From: Liolophura sinensis
Taxonomy: Eukaryota > Mollusca > Polyplacophora > Chitonida > Chitonidae
Assembly (NCBI RefSeq): GCF_032854445.1
Contig: NC_088296.1
Coordinates: forward strand, 1,180,001-1,244,000
Direction: 5' to 3'
DNA: 64,000 nt
The stretch's first letter is position 1. Every line of letters starts with the position of its first letter. The position numbers and the translations under genes are program-made. Below the pieces are notes generated by a model that saw nothing but the letters and a program-made list of their open reading frames with translations, searched no databases and had not been told where the DNA came from. This document shows, in pieces, positions 36,611-48,261 of this stretch.

Positions 36611-38204
36611 AGTGTGTTTTGTGTCAACTTTCAGATCGAGCAATATAGTGTGTTAAGGTGTGAAATTGTGTATATATCGGACAAGTTTTCTTGAGCTATG
36701 TGCAGTTTTCTTCAGTTCAACTGTAAATTTATTTAATTTTTGTTTAATGCCTTGGTCCAGAGATTCAAATCTAAAAGCCGTGGAATAAATATCACAGTTT
36801 TGTTTAATTACGGGATGTACATATTCAACGATTAGGTGAACTTTTAACGAGCAAGTATTGGTGTGTATGCAAATTATATCCGTCTTGGCGAGGTGTCAGT
36901 TATGTGTAGCTACACTACAGGCATGTATATTATCGGCTCCCACTATACCGGCTGTCGTACACAGGAAGCTGTTAGTACGAAAGGATCGATACTTGTATCA
37001 ATATCTGAACGAGACTTACTCATGGCTTTTTCTTCTAACGGGTCGTCCGAGAGTGAGACCGGATACAGTAAACCACTGCGGTAGCTTGTCAGAGAGAGTT
37101 GGTCAGCCCGTCTGTGTCAGGCCGTCAGGGATGCCCTACGTATACATAGGTCCTTCCTCGCCCCTTAGGGGTGACCAAAAGTATTCCACTCCAGGTGTAC
37201 TCCAGAAAATTTCAGGTGAAAAATTCAGATGAAACTGGAAGTGGAGGAATTATTTCCACTGTTTTGACTGCCCCAGGTGAAGAGTGTGTCCAGATTTACG
37301 AAGTTTTTCTTCCGTGACACACCCTTAGCCGACCCCTAGACCTTTCTGAAGACAGTTCTCAAGGGCGCTACTGTGGAGCAACACATCTCTCCCATCCGCG
37401 CTGAGCAGTAAGCCTCGTTCTCGGGTGACCTTTCGTGACCTTCACTACGTGCTGTTTTGTATACAGAACTGCACGCGTCATTCTGCCCGGGTTATACTCA
37501 GTCGGTCCCGTATATAGCAGTATAAAAATGGAGACGTTTTGAAAAGGCCTTAAACCTGTTTAGAAAAGCCTTATGTTACCTGTAGCTGTGTTAGGTGTGT
37601 CCCACTTAGGCGTTACTATAGAGTCCTGTAGAATGGAATGGCCAGCCTGTACCTTAGGGACAATGGCCAGCATGGGCGGGTGCCCATGACAAGTCTGTAT
37701 ATAGCACACCGCACTCTTATTCAGACATGAGGTCTTCACATATACATGTACATATATATATATATACACACAAATACCTTTATGCCATGTTTCACTTTAA
37801 AAGCGCAGGCTATATACATGAGTCTTCACGAAGCACTAAACTAAACAGAGCGAATCTGAAAGCGAGATGTTATTATGATTGTGCATATGAACATAATAAA
37901 ACATATCGACGTTTCTTCTCCCATATAGGACGATACAAAACTGACATCTTCACAGTTGGCACGATATATATTTACCATACAGATTTAAATTTAAAAATGA
38001 GGGATTTTTGTAAGCGTAGGTGACGGTTCTCCTGGCTATAGAGAAATAATACAAAGGCACGGAATAAATATATAAGATTTGTATGAGCCGTAGAAATATA
38101 TGGAATAAAAATGAACTCATAATGAGATGACGCGTTTTTTTTCAAAACCTTCCTTAGGTGCACAATATGGTATTGGCTTGAATACTTACGTATGTATTCA
38201 TTAT
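36611..38204. other. Intergenic, nothing recognised
   Basis: Open frames at 36858-37232 are not recognisable. A short (TA)n spot is near 37753. Confidence 0.45.
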
Positions 38205-38580
38205 GTGTATGCGTGTATGTATGTATGTGTGTATGTATGTATGTATGTATGTATGTATGTATGTATGTATGTATGTATGTATGTATGTATGTATGTATGT
38301 ATGTATGTATGTATGTATGTATGTATGTATGTATGTATGTATGTATGTATGTATGTATGTATGTATGTATGTATGTATGTATGTATGTATGTATGTATGC
38401 ATGTATGTATGTATGTATGTATGTATGTATGTATGTATGTATGTATGTATGTATGTATGTATGTATGTATGTATGTATGTATGTATGTATGTATGTGTGT
38501 GTATGTGTGTATGTGTGTATGTATGTATGTATGTATGTATGTATGTATGTATGTATGTATGTATGTATGTATGTATGTGA
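38205..38580. repeat. (GTAT)n tetranucleotide microsatellite, about 375 bp
   Basis: ATGTATGT repeated with a few GTGT and GCAT interruptions. The apparent MYVC and HTYI proteins on the two strands are artefacts. Confidence 0.98.
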
Positions 38581-38671
38581 GTAGGCCTATGCTCGGGTTT
38601 GTACGTCGGACTTAACAATATTGAAGTGTGAGGACAAGGAGTCATTAGGTGTGTGTACACATACTATGTCT

Positions 38672-38830
38672 TCTTCCGGCAGAGTGAGTCAATGCCGTCA
38701 AAGTGCTGCCGCCACTGAAGTATCATTCCCAAGACACTACATTCCCCACTCGGTCACAGTAATATACTGACACCGTGTTAACCAGTCCCGTTTCCTTTCT
38801 GTAACCTCTCAGCAATGAGCATTTAAAAGT
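38672..38830 (-). mobile_element. SINE family 2 fragment
   Basis: Matches 47690-47850 closely: GCCGTCAAAGTGCTGCCGCC, ACTGAAGTATCAT, AAGACAC, CGGTCACAGTAATATACTGA, CACCGTGTTAACCAGTCC, CTCTCAGCAATGAGC. It lacks the tRNA-like end. Strand is given by analogy with the 47.7 kb copy. Confidence 0.7.
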
Positions 38831-39208
38831 CTGGAATGACAGGGAAGAGAGCCTGGCGGGTGTTAGCTAGTAGTTAATAATTCGTAGAAAACAGTGTCGA
38901 GGCAGGATGTAAGCTGGCTTGTTAGTGATGTCAGTTTCTACACGGAAATGTCGTCTACGAATAAACATAAATTGTACATGTATAGGAACACTCTGATAAC
39001 TATGGCGGTAGTCCAGTTTATGGGTGGATGAAGTACCGGACCCTGGCCTAGGAGGATGGTTTTGACGGGGGAGAAGTGCATGGGATTTTGGGAGGGATTA
39101 CGTTAAGGGGTGATCGCTCCCGGTTATGTTCCAGATGTATTTCCTGCCTTAAATCCGTAGCCAAACTGTCAGTCCTGGGTTCGATCTCTTTACCTCAGTG
39201 GCCAAGGA
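38831..39208. other. Intergenic, partial dispersed-repeat match
   Basis: 39150-39205 shares CTTAAATCCG(T/C)AGCCAAAC and a GGTTCGATC segment with 16430-16470. No gene. Confidence 0.4.
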
Positions 39209-39434
39209 GGGGCCTCCGTTGCCTAGTAGTCATTGCGCTCAGAGGCCTGTCACCATTGCCCTTGGCTGAGTTCAAGTCCCGCGCATGTAGGCTTCATTGT
39301 CGTATGTCGTATCTGTGAAGGTCTATCAGCAACCTGCAGATGGTTGTGGGTTTCCCCAGGGCTCTGCCCGGTTTCCACCCACCATAATGCTGAACGCCGT
39401 CGTATGAAATATTTTTGATTAGGGCATAAACGCA
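39209..39434 (+). mobile_element. SINE family 1, full length but mutated
   Basis: Head GGGGCCTCCGTTGCCTAGTAG, B-box-like GAGTTCAAGTCCC, then GAAGGTCTATCAGCAACCTG, CCACCATAATGCTGAACGCC, GTCGTATG. The tail is short. Confidence 0.85.
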
Positions 39435-39476
39435 AGGAAGATTCTATGTTGGACGGAATATTTATTAATCTGTTTA

Positions 39477-39655
39477 TGTATTTGATATGGGTTTTACGCC
39501 TACTCAAGAATATTTCACTTATAGGACGGCAACCAGCATTACGGTGGGAGAAAGGCCTGGGGCAAATTCCACGACGATCAGCAAGTTGCTGGGAGACCTT
39601 CACACGTTAGACCCGATCAGAAGATAGGATGAGCTGGACTTGAACCCACAGCGTT
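39477..39655 (-). mobile_element. SINE family 1, body plus B box, reverse
   Basis: GGGTTTTACGCCTACTCAAG, AATATTTCACTTATAGGACG, CAACCAGCATTACGGTGGGA, GAGCTGGACTTGAACCCACA. Together with the copy at 39209 it forms a head-on inverted pair about 40 bp apart. Confidence 0.83.
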
Positions 39656-40782
39656 GTAGAACGATGTTGTAGAACGATGTTGTAGAACGTCAACGACCAA
39701 TTAATAAGGCTAGCCTTACACATGAACGATTATTGATCCATTCATGAAAATTTAAATATTTATGCTTGAATCATGAGTACACCACATTAACACTTAAATT
39801 ACAACGTTTGTTAAAAGTTCACCTTAACCATTTGAAAGCCATGTTAGTTTGGAACATTATTCGTACCTTATTTATTTTCTAAATTTATTACGTTGGAACA
39901 CATTCAGTTCATCCAGGTGAACAGTAACAGATAAAAGTTGAGCACATCGCCCCACATCAGCAGATGTATGCTGGTTGATGTTAGATCATTGCGTGACATA
40001 GGCAAGATGGCCATATCCTACACAGGCTAAACTTCCGGAGAAGATAGAAGTTTTAACCACGAGAACCGGCATTCCTGTTACGGCTACTACTGTGATTGTT
40101 AATGGTCATGGTAATTCGTGTTAATTCCCCTTACTCGCCTCATTTTCAGTGTTTTATATGTTAAATAATCTTGAGTACGGCGTAGAAAATTCAATGAATT
40201 GAATAAATAACCCCATACATCAGAATGTTTTCTTTATTCATCCGCTACGTCAGTGTTATGGGGATAAACGGACAAGCATCTTACCCATTCGACACTGACC
40301 CTTCATGTAACAAGCAGGAAACGCAAGGAAGTCTTTCTTAGATCCTTTTATGTTTCCTTTAGCCTAGTATGTCCATGGTTACGTCGGCCTAAACTTCAGG
40401 TGTCTGACATAGTGTCTATGAAATGAGAATTTCAGATACCATGTTACAGTAATTAATACACTGCATTGGTTTACAGTAGAGTGATGGAATACTCAGTTCT
40501 AATAACCAATAAGTCATAGAATCATTTAAATTTCGGTAAGTTAATATTACACTCATACTGATATGATAAAACTGCTACATCGATGTTGCATCAATGTCAA
40601 GTCAAGGGAGATGACTCGGGTTGCGTAAAAGTCGACGCATGGAATAGCTAGCTGGTTACAAACCCGGCATCCAGATCTGTAAAAGCTTCCCCGTAATAAT
40701 TTTTGAAAAATGTGTGTATTATCACTGTTCAATTATCTTACATGCAACCTAGGTATTAGATGAGACACTGTTATACGTTGGA
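39656..40782. other. Intergenic, nothing recognised
   Basis: A short CGATGTTGTAGAA triplication occurs at about 39655-39690. A decayed SINE tail may sit at 40160-40205 (CTTGAGTACGGCGTAGAAAA). Confidence 0.45.
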
Positions 40783-40958
40783 TTGATGGTACAAAATACG
40801 GTGGTACGAAATACTGTGGTACAAAATACGGCGGTACAAAGTACGGTGTTACAAAATACGGCGGTAGAAAGTGCGGTGGTACAAAATACGGCGGTACAAA
40901 GTACGGTGGCACAAAATACTGTGGTGCAAAGTACTGTGGTACAAAGTACCGTATCGCT
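40783..40958. repeat. 15-bp minisatellite, about 12 copies
   Basis: Unit GGTACAAAATACGGC. The length is a multiple of 3, so both strands stay open (QNTVV; FVPPY). These frames are not genes. Confidence 0.95.
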
Positions 40959-41317
40959 TGATGAAAGCGAAGCAATCTGAACAGAGGTTGTCATTGCTGC
41001 GTTTATCATCCATTATGCTGAACATCTGGAGAATCAAAATTCCACTAAGAGAATCAGAATTCCGTTTCTAGTCTTCTGCTGTATGTACATAAAGGTGCTA
41101 AAGCACCAGCTTCCTTCAAAGCATCCAGCGCCTCTTTGATATCTTCGAGTCTTAGAACTGAGAGCACACTAGTAAGAGGAAAGCTTCACCTTGATTGTTT
41201 TTTATAGCGCTTAAAATCACATGGGACGCGGTAGCGTTAGAACTGAATATTCCTGTGTCGAACGCTGTTTGTTTTGTCGATAACCACCCATTGCCGGTCA
41301 TTGATGAGGAGTTATTA

Positions 41318-41855
41318 TGACGGGAGGAAAGGCCCGGGGGAAACCCAGGGCGGCCAGCATTGGGGTGGGAGGAAAGACCCAGGGCAACAAGCATTATAGT
41401 GGGAGGAAAGGGCCAGGGGAAATCCAGGGCGGCCAGCATTGTGGTGGGAGGAAAGACCCAGGGCGGCAAGCATTATGGTGGGCGGAAAGGCCCAGGGGGG
41501 AACCCAGGGCGGCCTGCATTGTGGTGGGAGGAAAGACCCAGGGCGGCAAGCATTATGGTGGGCGGAAAGGCCCGGGGGAAACCCAGGGCGGCCAGCATTG
41601 TGGTGGGAGGAAAGACCCAGGGCGTCAAAGCATTATGGTGGGCGGAAAGGCCCGGGGGAAACCCAGGGCGGCCAGCATTGTTGTGGGAGGAAAGACCCAG
41701 GGCGGCAAAGCATTTTGGTGGGAGGAAAGGCCCGGGGGAAACCCAGGGCGGCCAGCGTTGTTGTGGGAGGAAAGACCCAGGGCGGCAAGCATTATGGTGG
41801 GCGGAAAGGCCCAGGGGAAACCCAAGGCGGCCAGCATTGTTGTGGGAGGAAACCA
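41318..41855. repeat. 79-bp tandem array derived from SINE family 1, about 7 copies
   Basis: Each unit has two half-units. One is GCGGCCAGCATTGTGGTGGG plus AGGAAAGACCCAGG and the other GCGGCAAGCATTATGGTGGG plus CGGAAAGGCCCGGGGGAAACCCAGG. Both match the reverse of the SINE core (CGGCGGCCAGCATTATGGTG, GGAGGAAACC, CCCGGGGGAAACCCA). The plus-strand frames of up to 222 codons are array artefacts. Confidence 0.92.
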
Positions 41856-42020
41856 GACCTTGTTTTCAGTGGATTTTATGTCATTATTGTTCTTCTCAGA
41901 AGCATTTCCGATAGAATACTGTGTTAAAGAAGTCATAATCTGTATAATTAGGACCATTAGCTTGTTCTGGACACTAATCCTTTAAATTACTGACATACCA
42001 TCAGTTTTGAAGGAATACTG
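41856..42020. other. Spacer between arrays
   Basis: Nothing recognised. Confidence 0.4.
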
Positions 42021-42750
42021 GACATTTGTACATTCTGAATATTATATTTTAAATCCATGCAGATGTTTTCCTGTGTTTACGACCAGTAAACTTTGTACAT
42101 TCGGAATCCGCTGAATGTTATGTTATAAATCATCACAAATGTTTTCCTGTTTTTACGACCAGTAAACTTTGTACATTCGGAATCCGCTGAATGCTGTATT
42201 TTAAATCCATGCAGATGTTTTCCTGTGTTTACGACCAGTAAACTTTGTACATTCGGAATCCGCTGAATGCTGTATTTTAATTCCATGCAGATGTTTTCCT
42301 GTGTTTACGACCAGTAAACTTTGTACATTCGGAATCCGCTGAATGCTGTATTTTAAATCCACGCAGATGTTTTCCTGTGTTTGCGACTAGTAAACTTTGT
42401 ACATTCGGAACCCGCTGAATGCTGTATTTTAAATCCACGCAGATGTTTTCCTGTGTTTGCGACTAGTAAACTTTGTACATTCGGAACCCGCTGAATGCTG
42501 TATTTTAAATCCACGCAGATGTTTTCCTGTGTTTGCGACTAGTAAACTTTGTACATTCGGAATCTGCTGAATTTTATGTTATAAATCCACTCAGATGTTT
42601 TCCTGTGTTACGACCAGTAAACTTTGTACATTCGGAATCCGCTGTTTGTCATATTATAAATACACGCAGATGTTTTCCTTTGATTACAAACAGTAATCTT
42701 TGTACATTCTGAATCCGCTGAATGTTATGTTATAAATCCACGCAGATGTT
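42021..42750. repeat. 76-bp tandem repeat, about 9 copies
   Basis: Unit contains GCAGATGTTTTCCTGTGTTT, ACGACCAGTAAACTTTGTAC, ATTCGGAATCCGCTGAATGC and TGTATTTTAAATCCA. A subgroup with GCGACTAGTAAAC and GGAACCCGC lies in adjacent copies (42360-42540), so they spread locally. ATTCGGAATCCGCTGAAT is partly self-complementary. Confidence 0.95.
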
Positions 42751-42847
42751 TTATCATTATCAGTGAGCAATCTGAAAGAATACACGTGATAGTTGGCCTC
42801 TTGAAATTGACCCACATACACTAATTAAAAGCATAAATTCTGGTCGT

Positions 42848-42890
42848 ACGTAGGAAGGTCTGCTAGCAACCTACGAATGGTTTTAAAAGG
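42848..42890 (+). mobile_element. Small SINE family 1 fragment
   Basis: ACGTAGGAAGGTCTGCTAGC and AACCTACGAATGGTTTT match the middle of the SINE only. Confidence 0.5.
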
Positions 42891-43128
42891 AAAAAAAAGT
42901 ACATATATAACATACAAATGATTTTGCTCAATTAAAATTAAATTAAAATTAAATTATTTCAATTAAGAAAATTAAAATCACAATCTCCAAATACGTACAT
43001 GGGTCTTCTTAGAACACTGTGCTGTATAATTTACGACGGTCACATGTACGTGGTTGAACATGAAAGGGGCGATAACTAGGGACGGCATGTGCTCAGGACA
43101 ATGTGGTGTCTTTTGATTTTCAGAACAT
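42891..43128. other. Spacer, nothing recognised
   Basis: AT-rich with repeated AAATTAAAATTAAATT near 42930. Confidence 0.4.
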
Positions 43129-44792
43129 CTTCCTGCTCTGTAAGTCGTCTGGGATTGAGGTATAATGAGAGATGTATATGCCTGCCCTGTAAGTCGTCTG
43201 GGATTAAGGTATAATGAGAGATGCATATGCCTGCCCTGTAAATCGCCCTGTAAGTCGTCTGGGATTAAGATGTAATGAGATGTATATGCCTGTCCTTACG
43301 TCATCTGGGATTAAGGTATAATGAGAGATGCATATGCCTGCCCTGTACGTCGTCTAGGATTAAGGTGTAATGAGAGATGCATATGCCTGCCCTGTAAGTC
43401 GTCTGGAATTGAGGTATAATGAGAAATGCATATGCCTGCCCTGTAAATCGCCCTGTCAGTCATCTGGGATTGAGCTATAATGAGAGATGCATATGCCGGC
43501 CCTGTAAGTAGCCTGGGATTGAGGTATAATGCGAGATGCATATTCCTGCCCTGTAAGTCGTCTGGAATTAAGGTGTAATGAGAGATGCATATGCCTGCCC
43601 TGTAAGTCGTCTGGGATTAAGGTGTAATGCGAGATGCATATGCATGCCCTGTAAATCGCCCTGTAAGTCGTCTGGGATTAAGGTGTAATGAGAAATGCAT
43701 ATGCCTGCCCTGTAAGTCGTCTGGGATTGACGTATAATGTGAGATGCATATGCCTGCCCTATAAATCGCCCTGTAAGTCGCCTGGGATTAAGGTATAATG
43801 AGAGATGCATATGCCTGCCCTGTAAGTCGTCTGGAATTGAGGTATAATGAGAAATGCATATGCCTGCCCTGTAAATCGCCCTGTAAGTCGTCTGGGATTA
43901 AGATGTAATGAGATGTATATGCCTGTCCTTACGTCGTCTGGGATTAAGGTATAATGAGAGATGCATATGCCTGCCCTGTAAATCGCCCTGTAAGTCGTCT
44001 AGGATTAAGGTATAATGCGAGATGCATATGCCTGCCCTGTACGTCGTCTAGGATTAAGGTGTAATGAGAGATGCATATGCCTGCCCTGTAAGTCGTCTGG
44101 AATTGAGGTATAATGAGAAATGCATATGCCTGCCCTGTAAATCGCCCTGTCAGTCATCTGGGATTGAGCTATAATGAGAGATGCATATGCCGGCCCTGTA
44201 AGTAGCCTGGGATTGAGGTATAATGCGAGATGCATATTCCTGCCCTGTAAGTCGTCTGGAATTAAGGTGTAATGAGAGATGCATATGCCTGCCCTGTAAG
44301 TCGTCTGGGATTAAGGTATAATGCGAGATGCATATGCCTGCCCTGTAAATCGCCCTGTAAGTCGTCTGGGATTAAGGTGTAATGAGAAATGCATATGCCT
44401 GCCCTGTAAGTCGTCTGGGATTGACGTATAATGTGAGATGCATATGCCTGCCCTATAAATCGCCCTGTAAGTCGCCTGGGATTAAGGTATAATGAGAGAT
44501 GCATATGCCTGCCCTGTAAGTCGTCTGGAATTGAGGTATAATGAGAAATGCATATGCCTGCCCTGTAAATCGCCCTGTAAGTCGTCTGGGATTAAGGTGT
44601 AATGAGAGATGCATATGCCGGCCCTGTAAGTCGTCTGGGATTGAGGTATAATGCGAGATGCATATGCCTGCCCTGTAAGTCGCCCCTGTAAGTCGCCTGG
44701 GATTAAGGTGTAATGAGAGATGCATATGCCTGCCCTGTAAGTCGTCTGGGATTAAGGTGTAATGAGAGATGCATATGCCTGCCCTGTAAGTC
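43129..44792. repeat. 49-bp satellite array, 1.66 kb, with 694-bp higher-order repeat
   Basis: Basic unit GCCCTGTAAGTCGTCTGGGA, TTAAGGTGTAATGAGAGATG, CATATGCCT. Some units carry an extra 12-bp GCCCTGTAAATC. Rare variants recur at a spacing of 694 bp (for example ATGCCGGCCCTGTAAGTAGC at about 43493 and 44187), so about 43311-44004 and 44005-44698 are a tandem duplication of a multi-unit block. The minus-strand MHLSLYLNPRRLTG frames are artefacts. Every unit has CTGTAAGT, donor-like on the plus strand. Confidence 0.95.
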
Positions 44793-44984
44793 CTCTATTA
44801 ATATTGGTATTATAGGAGGCGCCAATTATCACCTTATTTTATGCAATCATTTGCTCTTTTTTACGTGAATTATGATGTAATATTAGTTGTTAAATTGTTT
44901 GTGTGTTCATAGAAATAAGTTAATCAATGTTTATACTTCCCAGTGACATTGTAATGAAATCAGATGAATAGGTAAATTCAAATC

Positions 44985-45016
44985 ATAAATAAATAAATAA
45001 ATAAATAAATAAATAG
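44985..45016. repeat. (AAAT)n microsatellite
   Basis: About eight units, possibly the remains of a SINE tail. Confidence 0.9.
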
Positions 45017-45302
45017 GAACACAGTAGCAGTGGGGCAAAACTGCTGAAGTCTTGACGTCAGGCCCGGTATTCAACACAGTGATCACTTATGAAATAGAGG
45101 GGTATTTTTTATCAAAATTTTGGGCATGAATGAATAATTTCCGGCATGAATGAACGAATAAGACCAACAACTTCCGGAAAAGAGGCTCAAGTGTTTACCA
45201 GGAAAGGGGATAAATCTGAAGCGCAGAGTAACTTCCCCTGGCCTGTGCCTCTGTCAGTATTACAGAATCAGTCAGGAATAGAGAATGCTACATAAAGCTT
45301 GG

Positions 45303-45462
45303 GGGCCTCTGTTGTTGTAGCTTATAACCGCACCACAATGACTCATGGGTCTCTCACCAGTGTGATCGCTGTGAGTTCAAGTCCAGCTAATGCTAGCTTC
45401 GTCTCCGGTCATACGTGGAAGGTCTCGCAGAATCCTGCGGTTGGTCGTGGGTTTTGAAACAG
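45303..45462 (+). mobile_element. SINE family 1, 5' half with tRNA-like head
   Basis: GGCCTCTGTTGTTGTAGCTT, ATGACTCATGGGTCTCTCAC, GTGAGTTCAAGTCCAGCTAA (B box), CTTCGTCTCCGGTCATACGT, CTGCGGTTGGTCGTGGGTTTT. The core and tail are absent. Confidence 0.8.
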
Positions 45463-46950
45463 ATCCAGTGGCGCTCATTGTTGTGGGTGGAAGAAGTTGA
45501 AGTGCCCGGCGTTAACCACCGGTATTTGGTAAGTTTCTGATGAATTTCCCCTCTAAACCATACACTACCATGCATTGAACATTTTGCATTGTTGACCTAC
45601 GATTTATTTGGAACCTTATTCAGAAATAAAAAAATATCTTTCCATGAACTGTTCGTCGACACAGTTTTCCAGCAAACGTTTTGCTGTGTACAGTTTACAT
45701 GTCAAACCGAAAGCATTTCACACAACCGTGGCAGCAATGTTTATGTAACTTACCTTCTTGCATCAAGTAGTTATGATGTGTATAAAAATGTTAAACTTTT
45801 CTTTATTATTGAGCAGAACATACTTCAGTAACCACAAAATGATTACTAATTAAAAAGTACACGTTCAAACTTGTGCTTCATTTATCTGTATGTTTAATAT
45901 CTGTCACTTTGATTTTTGATGGTTTAGCTTCAATGTAATTCTGTTAAAAATAAGAAAGAAAATGATAAAATGTCTTACACTAAAATCTAATGTACACATA
46001 CGGTATAACGAACTTGCACTCCCTGCTCCCTTTCACGCTGCCGCCCGAATCGACCCCGAGGGTAGGAGAAGTCAAATTTGCAACTCTGCGTTTTGTTCCG
46101 GGCACAGTGTACTGCCTTATGATGTGTGAAGACGTAGATCACAGCGAAAAATGCTAAGTTGACGGCTCTGACAAGCAGCCCTTAAAGAAAGAGCTTCGGC
46201 TATTGATGCTAAAAGTAAACCCCAGAGTTACCCAACGTAATACTCACCGCCCGCTGAGCTTATAGACTGGTAGGAATACACCCAAAACAGGCTGGCTTTT
46301 TGTCTAGGGAGTGGCCACGATATGGTTGAAAAGCTGCCGACGTGGCGCAAAACCTTCAAGCATTCATTCACTAAATACTTCATATAAATATGAAACTTTG
46401 ACAACAAAGTAAAAAAGTAGAACGCGATATCTAGGCATCAGTTGAAAGAGATGACAACGTAACTTTCGAAAAAAGGAGAAAAAAACATGTTGAAAAACTG
46501 GACCAGGGAAATCTTAACGGCGTAATATTTGAGACACTTACCATTAAGACCACACAGTTTAGCATACAGACAAGGCTCAGGACAAAATCAAACTTTTTCA
46601 TATTATCCGTGTTTTCTTAAACGAGACAACACAAAAGTCACGAGATCACGAAGCGATCTTACTGACTTATGTAGAAATTTTAAATCACTTTAAAATTAAT
46701 ATTTCTTTTATGACAAGATCGGAATATTACTGGGCAACCGTAAATTCTTGGTAAATCATTGTAAAACAAATTTCAGCTAAGCTAACGGAAAAAACATACC
46801 AAGTTTAATGATAGAAATTTTGACTTAAGTATAAGGTCGCTTCGTGATCCCGGGGCCAAAGCTGCATTTATTTAATGCTTGAATTCTGTGGTGGCCGAAT
46901 TGCACCAAATTAGCTGACAACAAAGTAACAATACTCCAATTATTATTCTT
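45463..46950. other. Intergenic, no gene seen
   Basis: 45470-45525 contains GGCGTTAACCACCGG and a GTGGGTGGAAGAA phrase that resemble text at 59800-59870 in reverse (another dispersed repeat). The open frame at 45589-45831 is unrecognised. Confidence 0.4.
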
Positions 46951-47150
46951 TTAATTGTAACAGAAAGTCTGTTGGCTGCATGAGTGCCCCTCGAATGTAT
47001 TCTGCTATTACAGCAGATAATTCTGTCAAATATAACACACATATTCTATTAATTCAACGTAACCATTCTGTAAGACTAACAGAATATTATGCTATAATAA
47101 CAGAACACATTTTAGCATCACTGAAACAACAGACTTTCTGTTAAAATTAA
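46951..47150. mobile_element. MITE-like element with 24-bp terminal inverted repeats
   Basis: The left arm 46951-46974 (TTAATTGTAACAGAAAGTCT and on) is the reverse complement of 47127-47150 with one mismatch; the inner 17 bp are perfect. The inside is AT-rich, has no coding capacity, and contains further small palindromes built on TTCTGT/ACAGAA. A clear target-site duplication is not visible, so the true ends may differ by a few bases. Confidence 0.6.
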
Positions 47151-47684
47151 CAGATTAATTTTTGAGTTTGGATGTAGATTTGAAGATACCGGTTGTTTTA
47201 AATATAGATTTGGATAAGGTTTTGGATGTAGTTTTGGATATAGTTTTGGGTACATTTTTTTTGGACAAGAAAAGAGACCAGTGCCGATTTGATTTTATAT
47301 ATATGTATATATATCACATGTATATATATCCATTGAACAACTTTCTTTAGCTGTGGAAAGTGATACCCGTAAAGCCGGATTCGTATTCAGTATTCAGCAA
47401 ACACCTTTTGTGAGTGGTAGACGAATGTCAGGGTTGTATGTAACAATAGTGTGTGAGGGTTAGGCCGAGATATCACCTGACTTATCTAAGCACAAACCAG
47501 TGCTGTGTGAGGATGACTGCCCCATGCATAACAAACAGAACTACACTCTTAAAACTGGAATGTTAGATGCTGCATTGAAGGAAGGAATGAATGAATGTAT
47601 CCTTAGGGTGTAACGTTGCACTTTAAATTTTCCAGTTTTATGATGACAAGGCCACATTGTACATATGCTGTGTCTCCTAGTGAA
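47151..47684. other. Intergenic, nothing recognised
   Basis: Short GGATATAGTTTTGG-type iterations near 47165-47250 (repeated TTTGGAT(A/G)(T/A)AG) look like a small degenerate array. Confidence 0.4.
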
Positions 47685-47945
47685 ACGGCAAGTCCATGCC
47701 GCCAAAGTGCTGCCGTCACTGAAGTATCATGTCGAAGACACCAGACCTGACACCTCACCCAGTAATATTAGACTGACACCGGGTCAACCAGTCCTAAATC
47801 CTTGCTCTAAGCTCTCAGTGCTGAGCGCCAAGCGAGACAGCAGCAAGTGCCATTTTTAATGTCTTTGGTAACACTGGACCTGGGCTTGATCCCGGATCTC
47901 CCGACTTCGAGGCGGACGCTCTAGCCATTCGGCCACCGAAAGGGT
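47685..47945 (-). mobile_element. SINE family 2 copy with tRNA-like head
   Basis: On the minus strand from 47945: GGTGGCCGAATGGCTAGAGC (A-box region), TCGAAGTCGGGAGATCCGGG, ATCAAGCCCAGG (B-box region), then the body shared with 38672-38830. The tRNA-like promoter plus shared body supports a second tRNA-derived SINE family. Only two copies are seen here, so the limits are provisional. Confidence 0.65.
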
Positions 47946-48261
47946 AATGCTCAATTGAAGTGTTGAATATACACACATGTATATAAACAAATCTACCCTA
48001 ACACTTACGAAAGGTAACATTTTACAAAATCCCTGGAAAAAAAAGGGTTTTAATCTAACAGTATCTTAATTTATTAATCAAATTAACATTTTCAGCTGAT
48101 TCTTAATATAAATTTTCCAAATCCTGCCACCTAGCATTAAATTAAAATATTAGCAAAGGGCCATTACGGGCGTAGCATTTTATAACGTAAGCAATCACGT
48201 TTGACAGCACTAACGATGTTGTATCAATTCAACACTTAGAAAATGCTGATTTTGTCTCTTG
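47946..48261. other. Spacer, nothing recognised
   Basis: AT-rich. Confidence 0.4.

Noticed and set aside
41317-41985. 222-codon Gly/Lys/Arg-rich plus-strand frame
   Set aside because: It is the translation of the SINE-derived 79-bp array, and neighbouring frames are equally open.
43311-44725. Minus-strand MHLSLYLNPRRLTG frames
   Set aside because: Produced by the 49-bp satellite; each ends within a few units.
47880-47945. tRNA gene on the minus strand
   Set aside because: A- and B-box-like segments are present but no intact acceptor stem; it continues into the SINE family 2 body.
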